The notes under the pieces were generated by a model. The model ran no database searches. It had not been told where the DNA came from and saw only the letters and a list, made by a program, of their open reading frames with translations. A stretch of 14,666 nt of DNA from CAMLOF01 sp966692625 (GTDB lineage Bacteria > Pseudomonadota > Gammaproteobacteria > Burkholderiales > Burkholderiaceae_C). A program made the position numbers and the translations under genes. Below are positions 6,435-11,959 of this stretch, piece after piece. Where the stretch lies: contig CBKZAG010000074.1 of assembly GCA_966692625.1 (NCBI GenBank), positions 1-14,666 on the forward strand, read 5' to 3'. Each line of letters opens with the position of its first letter. The first letter of the stretch is position 1.

Positions 6435-7010
6435 TCAGGGTTTCTGGATCAACTCCAGTGCGATGCGCAAGTTCACGTCCTCGCCGATCAAGTTTGGATA
6501 CTGGGCCAATCCGAATGCACTGCGCTTGACGCGTGCCTCGCCGTAGAAGCCAACCATCGGCAGCTTGACGAACGGGTTGATCGTGCGGTTCGTCAGAGTC
6601 GTCATGAAGTCCACGGGCAACGTCTTTCCTTTGATCGAAAGGTCCCCAGCGATCACATACTTATGCTCCCCCACCTTGCGGACCCCCTTGGATACGAAGG
6701 TAATCTTCGGGTGCCTTTCGGCGTCGAACCAATCGGCGCCTCGAAGGTCCGCATCGCGCTTGGCGTAGGCGGTGTCGATGGAGGCCGTGTCGATCGCGAT
6801 GCTGACGCTGGATGCCTCGATGTTCTTGTCGTCGTAGTTCACCTGTCCGCTCACTTGACGGAAGATGCCTGGTGTTTGAGTCAACCCCAGGTGGCTAACG
6901 TCGAAGCTGACGTGAGTGTGCGTCGGATCCAGCTCCCATCCAGCCCATACAACTGGCACCACGAACAAGGTGCCCAGTGCCATACAGCCGGTAACAATGA
7001 GTTTTTTCAT
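6435..7010 (-). CDS. YceI-family periplasmic protein (copy 2)
   Basis: The 191-residue protein has signal peptide M-K-K-L-I-V-T-G plus a hydrophobic core to about V21, with W-A-G-W and cleavage near residue 23. The mature chain starts W-E-L-D-P-T-H-T-H-V-S-F-D-V-S-H-L-G, the canonical YceI opening. A-D-W-F-D-A-E-R-H-P follows near 92-101, G-D-L-S-I-K-G-K-T near 122, and the closing P-N-L-I-G-E-D-V-N-L-R-I. It is the first gene of the cluster; a 67-nt gap separates it from the cytochrome gene. The frame remains open upstream to another ATG at 7184 with a good ribosome site, which would put a second hydrophobic leader in front; the start at 7010 is preferred because its own signal peptide is complete. 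Confidence 0.92.
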   Translation of the reverse strand: MKKLIVTGCMALGTLFVVPVVWAGWELDPTHTHVSFDVSHLGLTQTPGIFRQVSGQVNYDDKNIEASSVSIAIDTASIDTAYAKRDADLRGADWFDAERHPKITFVSKGVRKVGEHKYVIAGDLSIKGKTLPVDFMTTLTNRTINPFVKLPMVGFYGEARVKRSAFGLAQYPNLIGEDVNLRIALELIQKP

Positions 7011-7184
7011 GAGTGGGTTCCTCACCTGGGGCCGCAGTGATCCCTGGCGACCGGTCGAAACGCGCCCTGCTTGGTGCCGAGGACTCTGGTGAAATCGACA
7101 CCATGCCGCTGCGGCAACCGGGGTTGCAAGTGTGAATAGGTAGGCGGCTGCGGTGGCTGCCGTCATGGAATGGAAGTTGGTCAT
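7011..7184 (-). other. Upstream in-frame leader of yceI copy 2, possible decayed small secreted protein
   Basis: An ATG at 7184 with GGAGAC 7 nt upstream opens M-T-N-F-H-S-M-T-A-A-T-A-A-A, then a hydrophobic run ending T-P-V-A-A-A-A-W, a plausible signal peptide. The frame then reads arginine- and glutamine-rich residues without family character and runs straight into the yceI start at 7010. A frame change would give F-T-R-V-L-G-T-K-Q-G-A-F-R and a TGA 14 nt before the yceI ATG. It may be a short frameshifted secreted-protein gene, or an untranslated leader. Confidence 0.25.
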
Positions 7185-7354
7185 GTTTTGTCTCCGGCTC
7201 TTTCTGGAAAAGTCGAGCACCCTGGTGTGCTCCAAAAGGGACCTCGGACGCATATGCGCACTCCAGGTAACGAGGCTTGCTCTGGTTTACCGTGCGGGTC
7301 GTTCGCATGGTCATCCAAGATGCCGTTCAGCGCACACAAACAGGAATCCTGCTG
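7185..7354. other. Gene-free stretch upstream of the yceI cluster
   Basis: No recognisable coding stretch lies on either strand here. The promoter for the minus-strand yceI cluster probably lies in this segment, but no convincing -35/-10 pair was picked out by eye. Confidence 0.35.
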
Positions 7355-7462
7355 TCACTTGGTGCCTGTGGCCGATGGCTCCCCGTGGCTGCTGGTCAGA
7401 CAGGTCGTGACGCATTGAGCTGTCTGACGCACTCCATTGAGGAAATCGAGTATCTTGAACAT
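7355..7462 (-). pseudogene. Remnant of a second dipeptidase-like gene (N-terminus only)
   Basis: From an ATG at 7462 the minus strand reads M-F-K-I-L-D-F-L-N-G-V-R-Q-T-A-Q-C, closely matching the intact dipeptidase start M-F-K-I-F-D-L-L-N-G-S-R-L-T-A-Q-Y. Similarity continues to a C-L pair at codon 22 (about 7397), and then fails; the frame stops at 7355. The DNA around both ATGs is also alike (TTGAACATAG on the plus strand). The remaining ~300 codons are missing, so this is a truncated paralogue. The upstream DNA keeps the paired operator-like dyads found at the intact gene. The downstream body of the gene seems to have been lost where the yceI cluster now stands. Confidence 0.75.
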
Positions 7463-7495
7463 AGATGTGGTTGCCTGATTGGTTTGGAATGTCGA

Positions 7496-7508
7496 TCCAC
7501 GGCATGGA
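7496..7508. promoter_or_regulatory. Putative IclR operator, perfect dyad (dipeptidase remnant promoter)
   Basis: TCCA-CGGCA-TGGA inside the longer perfect palindrome GATCCA-CGGCA-TGGATC (7494-7510). It begins 34 bp upstream of the decayed dipeptidase ATG; the equivalent site at the intact gene begins 31 bp upstream. Confidence 0.55.
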
Positions 7509-7544
7509 TCACCGCAACCAGCAAATGGTCGTTGCCGCGATTTG

Positions 7545-7566
7545 TTTTGACAAAGAGCTGTCAAAA
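7545..7566. promoter_or_regulatory. Perfect 8-bp inverted repeat between the two dyads
   Basis: TTTTGACA at 7545-7552 and TGTCAAAA at 7559-7566 are perfect reverse complements around AAGAGC. Each arm contains TTGACA, an ideal sigma70 -35 hexamer, on opposite strands. No good -10 element follows at 16-18 bp on either strand. It could be an operator for another regulator, or a hairpin. No equivalent was seen in the intact dipeptidase promoter. Confidence 0.4.
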
Positions 7567-7775
7567 TGGTCCGGTATGTGGATCAACCGCGCCGACCGCG
7601 CGAATCTGAACACGACCTTGAGACCAAACCGCTCGAGCGGTTGTCGCGGAGTTGGGGGAATGGTCGATGGCGCGAACCGGTTCTAGCTGATCAGCACACT
7701 GGCTTGGCTGAACGAGCCGCCCTCACACACCGCAGCTCCCCCACCTATCGCCGCCTTGGCGATGCGCCGCTGCTG
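7567..7775. other. Gene-free stretch downstream of the cupin gene, possible gene tail
   Basis: Apart from the degenerate dyad at 7570, the only coding-like signal is on the minus strand directly below the cupin stop. An open stretch from 7775 to a TAG at 7683-7685 reads I-A-K-A-A-I-G-G-G-A-A-V-C-E-G-G-S-F, with G/C-rich third positions. I do not recognise it. It may be the C-terminal scrap of a lost gene, or chance in G+C-rich DNA. Confidence 0.25.
7570..7582. promoter_or_regulatory. Putative IclR operator, one-mismatch dyad paired with 7496
   Basis: TCCG-GTATG-TGGA, a single arm mismatch from TCCA-N5-TGGA and the same mismatch (TCCG) as the site at 8418. It lies 74 bp from the perfect dyad at 7496. 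Confidence 0.45.
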
Positions 7776-8246
7776 TCAGACCGGAAGGATCATTGACTGG
7801 TGTTCAGCCGAGATAGCGACAAGGCGCTTGAGATCAGGGGCGCTGGGCGAAATTTCGCGATCGATGTGCACGAACATTGGTTCGAGAGCTTCACGGCTAC
7901 CGATGTTGATCATCTGCCCCCCACCTTTGCCGAAACGGAACGAGTGCACCGTGCCAGCTGGCAAGTGCACAAGCGTTCCGGCTTGGGCGACAACCCGTTG
8001 CTCCTGGTCACCAACGCCAATGGTGAAAGTGATTTCGCCGTGCGTCACGTAGAAAGACTCTTCCCATGGGTGGTGGTGCGGCGGCGGGCCACTGCCCTCT
8101 GCGCCATCTTGAAGGAAGACTTCGTACGCGCCGGTCTTCTTGGCCGAGGCGAGTAGCGTTACCTGTACACCCACGACTTTGAGCGGGCTCGGGTAGTGGT
8201 TGGGTTCGATGTGGAAAGCGGACCGCTTCTGTTTGATGGATTCCAT
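7776..8246 (-). CDS. Cupin-domain protein
   Basis: The 156-residue single-domain cupin has motif 1, H57-H-H59-P-W-E-E63-S-F-Y-V-T-H-G70, and motif 2, L-P-A-G98-T-V-H101-S-F. Together they supply the 3-His/1-Glu metal site (H57 or H58, H59, E63, H101). It could be a small dioxygenase, isomerase or metal-dependent decarboxylase-like enzyme, or a sensor protein; small cupins next to catabolic regulators are common and not predictable. The start at 8246 has AGGAG 7 nt upstream; longer in-frame starts run into the intergenic region. It is divergent from the iclR gene, with a paired operator-like dyad between, so co-regulation with the dipeptidase operon is likely. A weak promoter (TTGCAG, 16 bp, TAGCAT on the minus strand, 8303-8330) lies just below the perfect dyad. 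Confidence 0.85.
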   Translation of the reverse strand: MESIKQKRSAFHIEPNHYPSPLKVVGVQVTLLASAKKTGAYEVFLQDGAEGSGPPPHHHPWEESFYVTHGEITFTIGVGDQEQRVVAQAGTLVHLPAGTVHSFRFGKGGGQMINIGSREALEPMFVHIDREISPSAPDLKRLVAISAEHQSMILPV

Positions 8247-8302
8247 CGGTTGTCTCCTGATGTTGCGGAAGCCGCCATCTTTAAGTTCCTGGCGGTTTGA
8301 AA

Positions 8303-8330
8303 ATGCTAGACGGTATCTGTAAGTCTGCAA
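8303..8330 (-). promoter_or_regulatory. Weak candidate promoter for the cupin gene
   Basis: On the minus strand TTGCAG is followed after 16 bp by TAGCAT, about 55 bp before the cupin ATG. Both hexamers are poor matches to consensus, as expected for an activated promoter. The perfect dyad at 8347 would then be centred roughly 55-60 bp upstream of the transcription start. Confidence 0.3.
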
Positions 8331-8346
8331 GTCATCGACACATAGT

Positions 8347-8359
8347 TCCATTATTTGGA
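8347..8359. promoter_or_regulatory. Putative IclR operator, perfect dyad (cupin/iclR intergenic)
   Basis: TCCA-TTATT-TGGA, in the space between the divergent cupin and iclR genes. It is followed by CTT, as at the 4586 site. Location beside the regulator gene is the main reason for assigning this dyad family to the local IclR protein. Confidence 0.6.
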
Positions 8360-8417
8360 CTTCTGGTCGTTACGCTATGGCGTATGTTTCTCCGATCGGG
8401 CAGAATTGCCGGGTTGT

Positions 8418-8430
8418 TCCGCAAATTGGA
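8418..8430. promoter_or_regulatory. Putative IclR operator, one-mismatch dyad paired with 8347
   Basis: TCCG-CAAAT-TGGA, 71 bp from the perfect dyad and ending only 7 bp before the iclR ATG. Occupancy here would be expected to block iclR translation-start-proximal transcription, consistent with autorepression. Confidence 0.5.
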
Positions 8431-8437
8431 CCCACCG

Positions 8438-9274
8438 ATGACCACCCAGACACTTGAGCGCGCAATCGAACTGATCCGTATCCTGGCGGCCAGCGGCACC
8501 GAAGGTTGCCGCCTTGTGGATTTGCAGAAAACCTCCGGCCTGACCAAACCGACGGTGCATCGCATTCTTGGCACGCTGAAACAACAAGGCATGGTCGAAC
8601 AGGTCGAGGACAGCCGACGTTATCGGTTGGGCCAGGAGATGGCAGTTTTGGGCTGGTCGGCCAATCGCACGGTTTACGACCTCAAGGAACTTGCTGCAGA
8701 GGATCTGGGTGCGGTCGCTGCAAAGACCGGAGATACGGGTTTTCTTGCAATACGCAGTGGCACCGAGGCGGTCTGCATCGACCGGCTGGCCGGTGCTTAC
8801 CCGGTGAAAGCCTTCACGGTTGAGGTTGGAACCCGGCGTCCGCTTGGCGTTGGGGCCACTGGGGTGGCCTTGCTGGCGGCGCTGTCTCCGGATGAAGCAG
8901 AAGCTGTGCTGGACGCTGTCAAGGCGGGGTTAACCCGTTTTCCCAATGCCGGGTTGCAGCAGATTCGGGAAGCAGTACAACGAGCCCGGGAGGCTGGTTA
9001 CGCAGTGAGTGACGGCCTTATGCTCAAAGGCGTGCGCGGCGTTGCCGTCGTGATCCGCGACAGTGCAGGGCGACCCATCGCAGGCATTGGGACTGCAGCG
9101 ATCAACGACCGCTTTCCAAAGTCTCGCATTCCGGAGGTCGTGAGGATCCTTCGTTTCCATGCCAACCGCATCGAGCAACGGATCGCGGCCGCTGAAAGTG
9201 GCACAGGGACAGGCAGTGTGCGGCGCGTCCGCGCCACCGAGGGACGACCGGTTGTCCACAAGAGGTCCAAATAA
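8438..9274 (+). CDS. IclR-family transcriptional regulator
   Basis: The 278-residue protein opens M-T-T-Q-T-L-E-R-A-I-E-L-I-R-I-L, the usual first helix of the IclR winged helix-turn-helix. L-V-D-L-Q-K-T-S-G-L-T-K-P-T-V-H-R-I-L is the recognition region (about 26-45), and R-R-Y-R-L-G is the wing (60-65). The C-terminal GAF-like effector domain includes G-T-E-A-V-C-I-D-R, R-R-P-L-G-V-G-A-T-G-V-A-L-L and G-Y-A-V-S-D-G. A 25-residue serine/arginine-rich tail extends the family norm slightly. The start at 8438 is chosen by alignment to the family although its ribosome site is weak; an in-frame ATG at 8384 would add 18 residues. It is the only regulator in the window and probably controls the cupin gene, itself and the dipeptidase operon. 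Confidence 0.93.
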   Translation: MTTQTLERAIELIRILAASGTEGCRLVDLQKTSGLTKPTVHRILGTLKQQGMVEQVEDSRRYRLGQEMAVLGWSANRTVYDLKELAAEDLGAVAAKTGDTGFLAIRSGTEAVCIDRLAGAYPVKAFTVEVGTRRPLGVGATGVALLAALSPDEAEAVLDAVKAGLTRFPNAGLQQIREAVQRAREAGYAVSDGLMLKGVRGVAVVIRDSAGRPIAGIGTAAINDRFPKSRIPEVVRILRFHANRIEQRIAAAESGTGTGSVRRVRATEGRPVVHKRSK

Positions 9275-9696
9275 TGGCGCGGAAAGTTGGGCTGTAGGAA
9301 GCTAGCGCCAAGAAAGTGAAGAACACGCCAGCGAAGCTGGTGCAGCTCGCCTTGCGCCCATGTCCTTGATAGTGAGTGCATCTGCCGTGCGCGCCACCGT
9401 CCTACTCCGTTCCGCTGCCTGTGGTGCGGCGCGTCCAAGCTTATTACACCCAGCCCGTGCTGCCGCGTTCTCGCCATACGCATGGCGCAGGCTGGTCAGC
9501 ACCGTCTTGAGCATGTCGCCGGCCGTTGGTCCAGCCTTGAAGGCGTACGCGGCGCCAGAGGTGAGCTCCATCACCAAGCCGCCGAGCGTTTCCGCGTCGG
9601 CTGGTGCCGCACCGGGCGGGAACAGTGACGTTCTTCGTCAACATGGTGTCTGCGGCGAAGACGCAGTGGGAAAGCTCGGGCGCATAGCGTGCTGGG
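9275..9696 (-). pseudogene. Probable gene debris; unrecognised, perhaps a regulator C-terminus
   Basis: This 422-bp stretch between iclR and the DoxX gene has no intact gene. On the minus strand two coding-like pieces lie in different frames. The first, about 9612-9690, reads Y-A-P-E-L-S-H-C-V-F-A-A-D-T-M-L-T-K-N-V. The second, about 9455-9618, reads D-A-E-T-L-G-G-L-V-M-E-L-T-S-G-A-A-Y-A-F and later M-L-K-T-V-L-T-S-L-R-H-A-Y-G. Third positions are mostly G or C, as in real genes here. The second piece resembles, weakly, the last helices of a TetR-type regulator. I do not recognise either with confidence; a frameshifted remnant is the best explanation. A 6-bp stem (TGGCGC at 9275, GCGCCA at 9305) directly after iclR is too loosely spaced to call a terminator. 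Confidence 0.3.
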
Positions 9697-10113
9697 TTAG
9701 CCCGCTTCGCCTCGGGCGCGCGTATCCAGGCTTATGGAGCCGGCTCCAAAAGCGGCAACGAAGAGCAAGCCACCGGCCACAGCGAGGTTCTTAGTGAACA
9801 GCAGTTGTGCTACGGACTGCTCGGCTGCGGGCAGCGTCCAGTATGCGTGGAACAGCAGATTGGCCAGCAGAGTGAATGCGGCCAGGCCGAGAGCAGCCCC
9901 ACGAGCCTTCCAGCCAACCAGCAGGGCGAGGGCGGCCACCAGCTCGAACAGGCCGGTCGCCAGGGCCAGGACGGCCCAGTCCGGCAATCCGACACTGGCC
10001 ATGAACTGGGCAGTACCGACAGGCTGCGCCAGCTTGGCAATGCCAGACGGGGCAAACAGGAGTGCCAGCAGCATGCGGCCCGCGACGGCGAAGAGAGGGA
10101 AGAGAAGGTTCAT
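9697..10113 (-). CDS. DoxX-family inner-membrane protein
   Basis: The 138-residue protein has four hydrophobic helices (about 5-25, 45-65, 70-90 and 105-125). The DoxX/SURF4-type signature is L-L-A-L-L-F-A-P-S-G-I-A-K-L in the first helix, followed by a short loop with P-V-G-T-A-Q-F-M, then L-F-E-L-V-A-A-L-A-L-L-V-G in the second. Members have been linked to thiosulfate oxidation, redox stress and membrane complexes, but most are functionally undefined. The gene begins 33 nt after the DUF3861 gene and has a weak ribosome site. It is the last intact gene of the minus-strand group that starts with the LIV transporter, though it need not share its function. Confidence 0.87.
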   Translation of the reverse strand: MNLLFPLFAVAGRMLLALLFAPSGIAKLAQPVGTAQFMASVGLPDWAVLALATGLFELVAALALLVGWKARGAALGLAAFTLLANLLFHAYWTLPAAEQSVAQLLFTKNLAVAGGLLFVAAFGAGSISLDTRARGEAG

Positions 10114-10146
10114 GATGACAAAGGCGTGGAAGAATATGGAAGGATT

Positions 10147-10446
10147 TCAGGAGAAAGTGGCGGCGCGCGCCTTCAGCACGCCGATGAAATCGCGCAGCGG
10201 CTGGCGCAGGCCCTGGAACAGAGGATCATCCCGGTGGTCCAACATGGTCTGTGCCAGCAGCTTGAGACCGACCGCCAGGGCGGCCGCAGACTCCGCCGGC
10301 AGGCCGCTCGTTGCTTGCACGCGGTCCACGATGCCGGACAGCTCGTCGTGGTTGCGATGGAGGAACTCGATTGCCTTGCCGATTTGCGGCGAGTCGGCAT
10401 CGAGAGGGTGCAGCAACACCCGGTAGGTATGGCGCTTCAGGCTCAT
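10147..10446 (-). CDS. DUF3861 family protein
   Basis: The 99-residue soluble protein reads H-T-Y-R-V-L-L-H-P-L near the start, then E-F-L-H-R-N-H-D-E-L-S-G-I-V-D-R-V. The middle has A-A-A-L-A-V-G-L-K-L-L-A-Q-T-M-L-D-H-R and the end D-P-L-F-Q-G-L-R-Q-P-L-R-D-F. This order of motifs matches DUF3861, a small family of unknown function. The ATG at 10446 has GGAG 8 nt upstream. It sits between a decayed substrate-binding-protein gene and doxX. The family call is from memory of its motifs, and no biochemical role can be stated. Confidence 0.75.
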   Translation of the reverse strand: MSLKRHTYRVLLHPLDADSPQIGKAIEFLHRNHDELSGIVDRVQATSGLPAESAAALAVGLKLLAQTMLDHRDDPLFQGLRQPLRDFIGVLKARAATFS

Positions 10447-10522
10447 GGATGGCTCCGTTGATTTTGGATACCTGCTGGTATTTGAATTCCATTCGGTTTG
10501 TTAGACGCGCCCGGATGACCCG

Positions 10523-10718
10523 CGTACGGAAGGCACCGAGCAGCGCGAAAGCGTTGTCCTGTGTCAACAGCGATTGCGTCTCGCGCGCAGCGCGCGCCCA
10601 ATCCGGATCGCGTCGCTCGGGGAATCCGCAGCCCATAGCAGGCCGACGTCTCCATGCTGCCGCATCCCAACGCCACCAGACCTTGCAGGCAGCAGCGCCG
10701 CGTGAGTGGCTCAGTCAT
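10523..10718 (-). pseudogene. Remnant of a second LIV-type substrate-binding protein
   Basis: An ATG at 10718, 2 nt after the intact substrate-binding-protein stop, opens L-T-R-R-C-C-L-Q-G-L-V-A-L-G, a twin-arginine-like or ordinary export signal. The frame loses meaning after about 30 codons. In another frame, 10609 to 10523 reads D-P-D-W-A-R-A-A-R-E-T-Q-S-L-L-T-Q-D-N-A, then F-A-L-L-G-A-F-R-T. This corresponds to the intact neighbour's D-P-Q-R-T-L-A-N-V-R-K-M-V-E-Q-T-E-V-F-A-L-V-G, a conserved segment of periplasmic branched-chain-amino-acid-type receptors (Peripla_BP_6). About 70 codons between signal and segment and everything after it are missing. So this is a decayed second receptor gene of the same transporter operon. 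Confidence is moderate because the surviving pieces are short. Confidence 0.55.
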
Positions 10719-10720
10719 GC

Positions 10721-11959
10721 TCAGTGCTTAGGCGTGCGGCCTTCAAACGACACCACTTTGCCCAGGGGCTGGTAGTTCTCGCCATCGAAGCGCATCAGCT
10801 GCAGGCTCTCGATAGGATAGGGATCGGCGCCCGCACGCGTGCTTAGCCTGATGCCAGGCAGCAGCATGCCCAGCTCAACCTTGTCCAGGTTGCGCGCAGC
10901 ATCCAGCATGGCCTGTCGCGTCGGCTGACGCATCAGCTCCAGCACGCGCACCAGCGCTTCGCCCGTTAGGTAGCCGGCCTGGCCCTGCGAGTCGGTCTTG
11001 TCGAAGCGCGGCTTCGCCGCCGCGTGGTCGGCAAGGTAGCGTTTGACGCCTACGTCGTCGGCAAAAGCGGGCGTCTCCACCGGCTTCACGAACTGGCTGG
11101 TGACCAGCCCCTTGGCATTGGCCAGGCCGGCTGGCTTGAGGGCTGCGACCGACGAGGCGATGTACGACAGCAGCGTCACCGGCTTCCAGCCGCTCTCGGC
11201 TGCGAACTTTACGGCCTGTGCGCCCTGGCGCGGCGGCGCGATGATCACCAGCGTGTCGGCGCCCGAGGCCTTGAGGTTGCTCATCTGGGTGTCGATGGTG
11301 GGGTCGACTGGCGTGACTGCCTGTTCGGCCGCGATCTGCAGGCGAGAGCCCTTCAGCGCATTCACGAAGGCAGCCTTGAAGGTCTGGCCGGTCTCTGTGT
11401 TGAGGAACAGCAGCGCTAGCTTGGCGTCGGGCTTGCTTGTCTTCAGGTAGTCGGCAAAGACCGCCGCCTCGGTGGTGAACGAGGGCACCAGGCCGATCAT
11501 CCAGGTAGGGCCTTCGGCCAGTTCCTGAACACCGGAATACATGAATAGGTTGGGTATCTTGTGCTGTTCGACGTAGCGGCCGATTGCCTGGTTGTTGGGC
11601 GTGCCGGCGACGCCCACCAGCGCGAACACCTCGGTCTGCTCCACCATCTTGCGCACGTTGGCCAGTGTGCGCTGCGGATCAATCGCGTCGTCCTGGATCA
11701 CCAGTTCGATGGTGCGTGTCTTGCCGTCGCCCATCTTCACGCCGCCGCCGGCGTTGACTGCGGCGACCTTGGTGCGGATGCCTTCCGACAGGCCGCCGAC
11801 GGCAGCGACCGGGCCGGTGAGCGGCGCAGAAATGCCGATGCGGATGGTCGTGTCGGTGATGCCGGGGTCGGCCGCTTGCGCAGCGGCAGTGGCCAGGCCG
11901 AATACGGTGGCCGCGAGGCGCAGCGCGCCGCGGCGATTCACAAGGGAAAGGGCGTTCAT
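10721..11959 (-). CDS. LIV-type ABC transporter substrate-binding protein
   Basis: The 412-residue periplasmic receptor has signal peptide N-R-R-G-A-L-R-L-A-A-T-V-F-G with cleavage likely after A-Q-A (about 29), possibly Tat-dependent given the two arginines. The mature start I-T-D-T-T-I-R-I-G-I-S-A-P-L-T-G-P is typical of Peripla_BP_6, as are I-E-L-V-I-Q-D-D, F-A-L-V-G-V-A-G-T-P and the late G-Q-A-G-Y-L-T-G-E-A-L-V. The ligand may be an amino acid, aromatic acid, amide or other carboxylate; it cannot be read from sequence. The ATG at 11959 overlaps the livM stop (ATGA) and has AGGAG 8 nt upstream. A longer in-frame extension into livM is a shadow. It is the last complete transporter gene of the operon. 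Confidence 0.93.
   Translation of the reverse strand: MNALSLVNRRGALRLAATVFGLATAAAQAADPGITDTTIRIGISAPLTGPVAAVGGLSEGIRTKVAAVNAGGGVKMGDGKTRTIELVIQDDAIDPQRTLANVRKMVEQTEVFALVGVAGTPNNQAIGRYVEQHKIPNLFMYSGVQELAEGPTWMIGLVPSFTTEAAVFADYLKTSKPDAKLALLFLNTETGQTFKAAFVNALKGSRLQIAAEQAVTPVDPTIDTQMSNLKASGADTLVIIAPPRQGAQAVKFAAESGWKPVTLLSYIASSVAALKPAGLANAKGLVTSQFVKPVETPAFADDVGVKRYLADHAAAKPRFDKTDSQGQAGYLTGEALVRVLELMRQPTRQAMLDAARNLDKVELGMLLPGIRLSTRAGADPYPIESLQLMRFDGENYQPLGKVVSFEGRTPKH

Noticed and set aside
4509..8432. Repeated dyads as a CRISPR array or mobile-element ends
   Set aside because: The dyads are 13 bp, occur only in promoter regions, lack regular repeat-spacer units, and no transposase, cas gene or target-site duplication was seen.
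9275..9310. Terminator after iclR (TGGCGC with GCGCCA)
   Set aside because: Only a 6-bp stem with a loop of about 24 nt and no T-tract; too weak to call.
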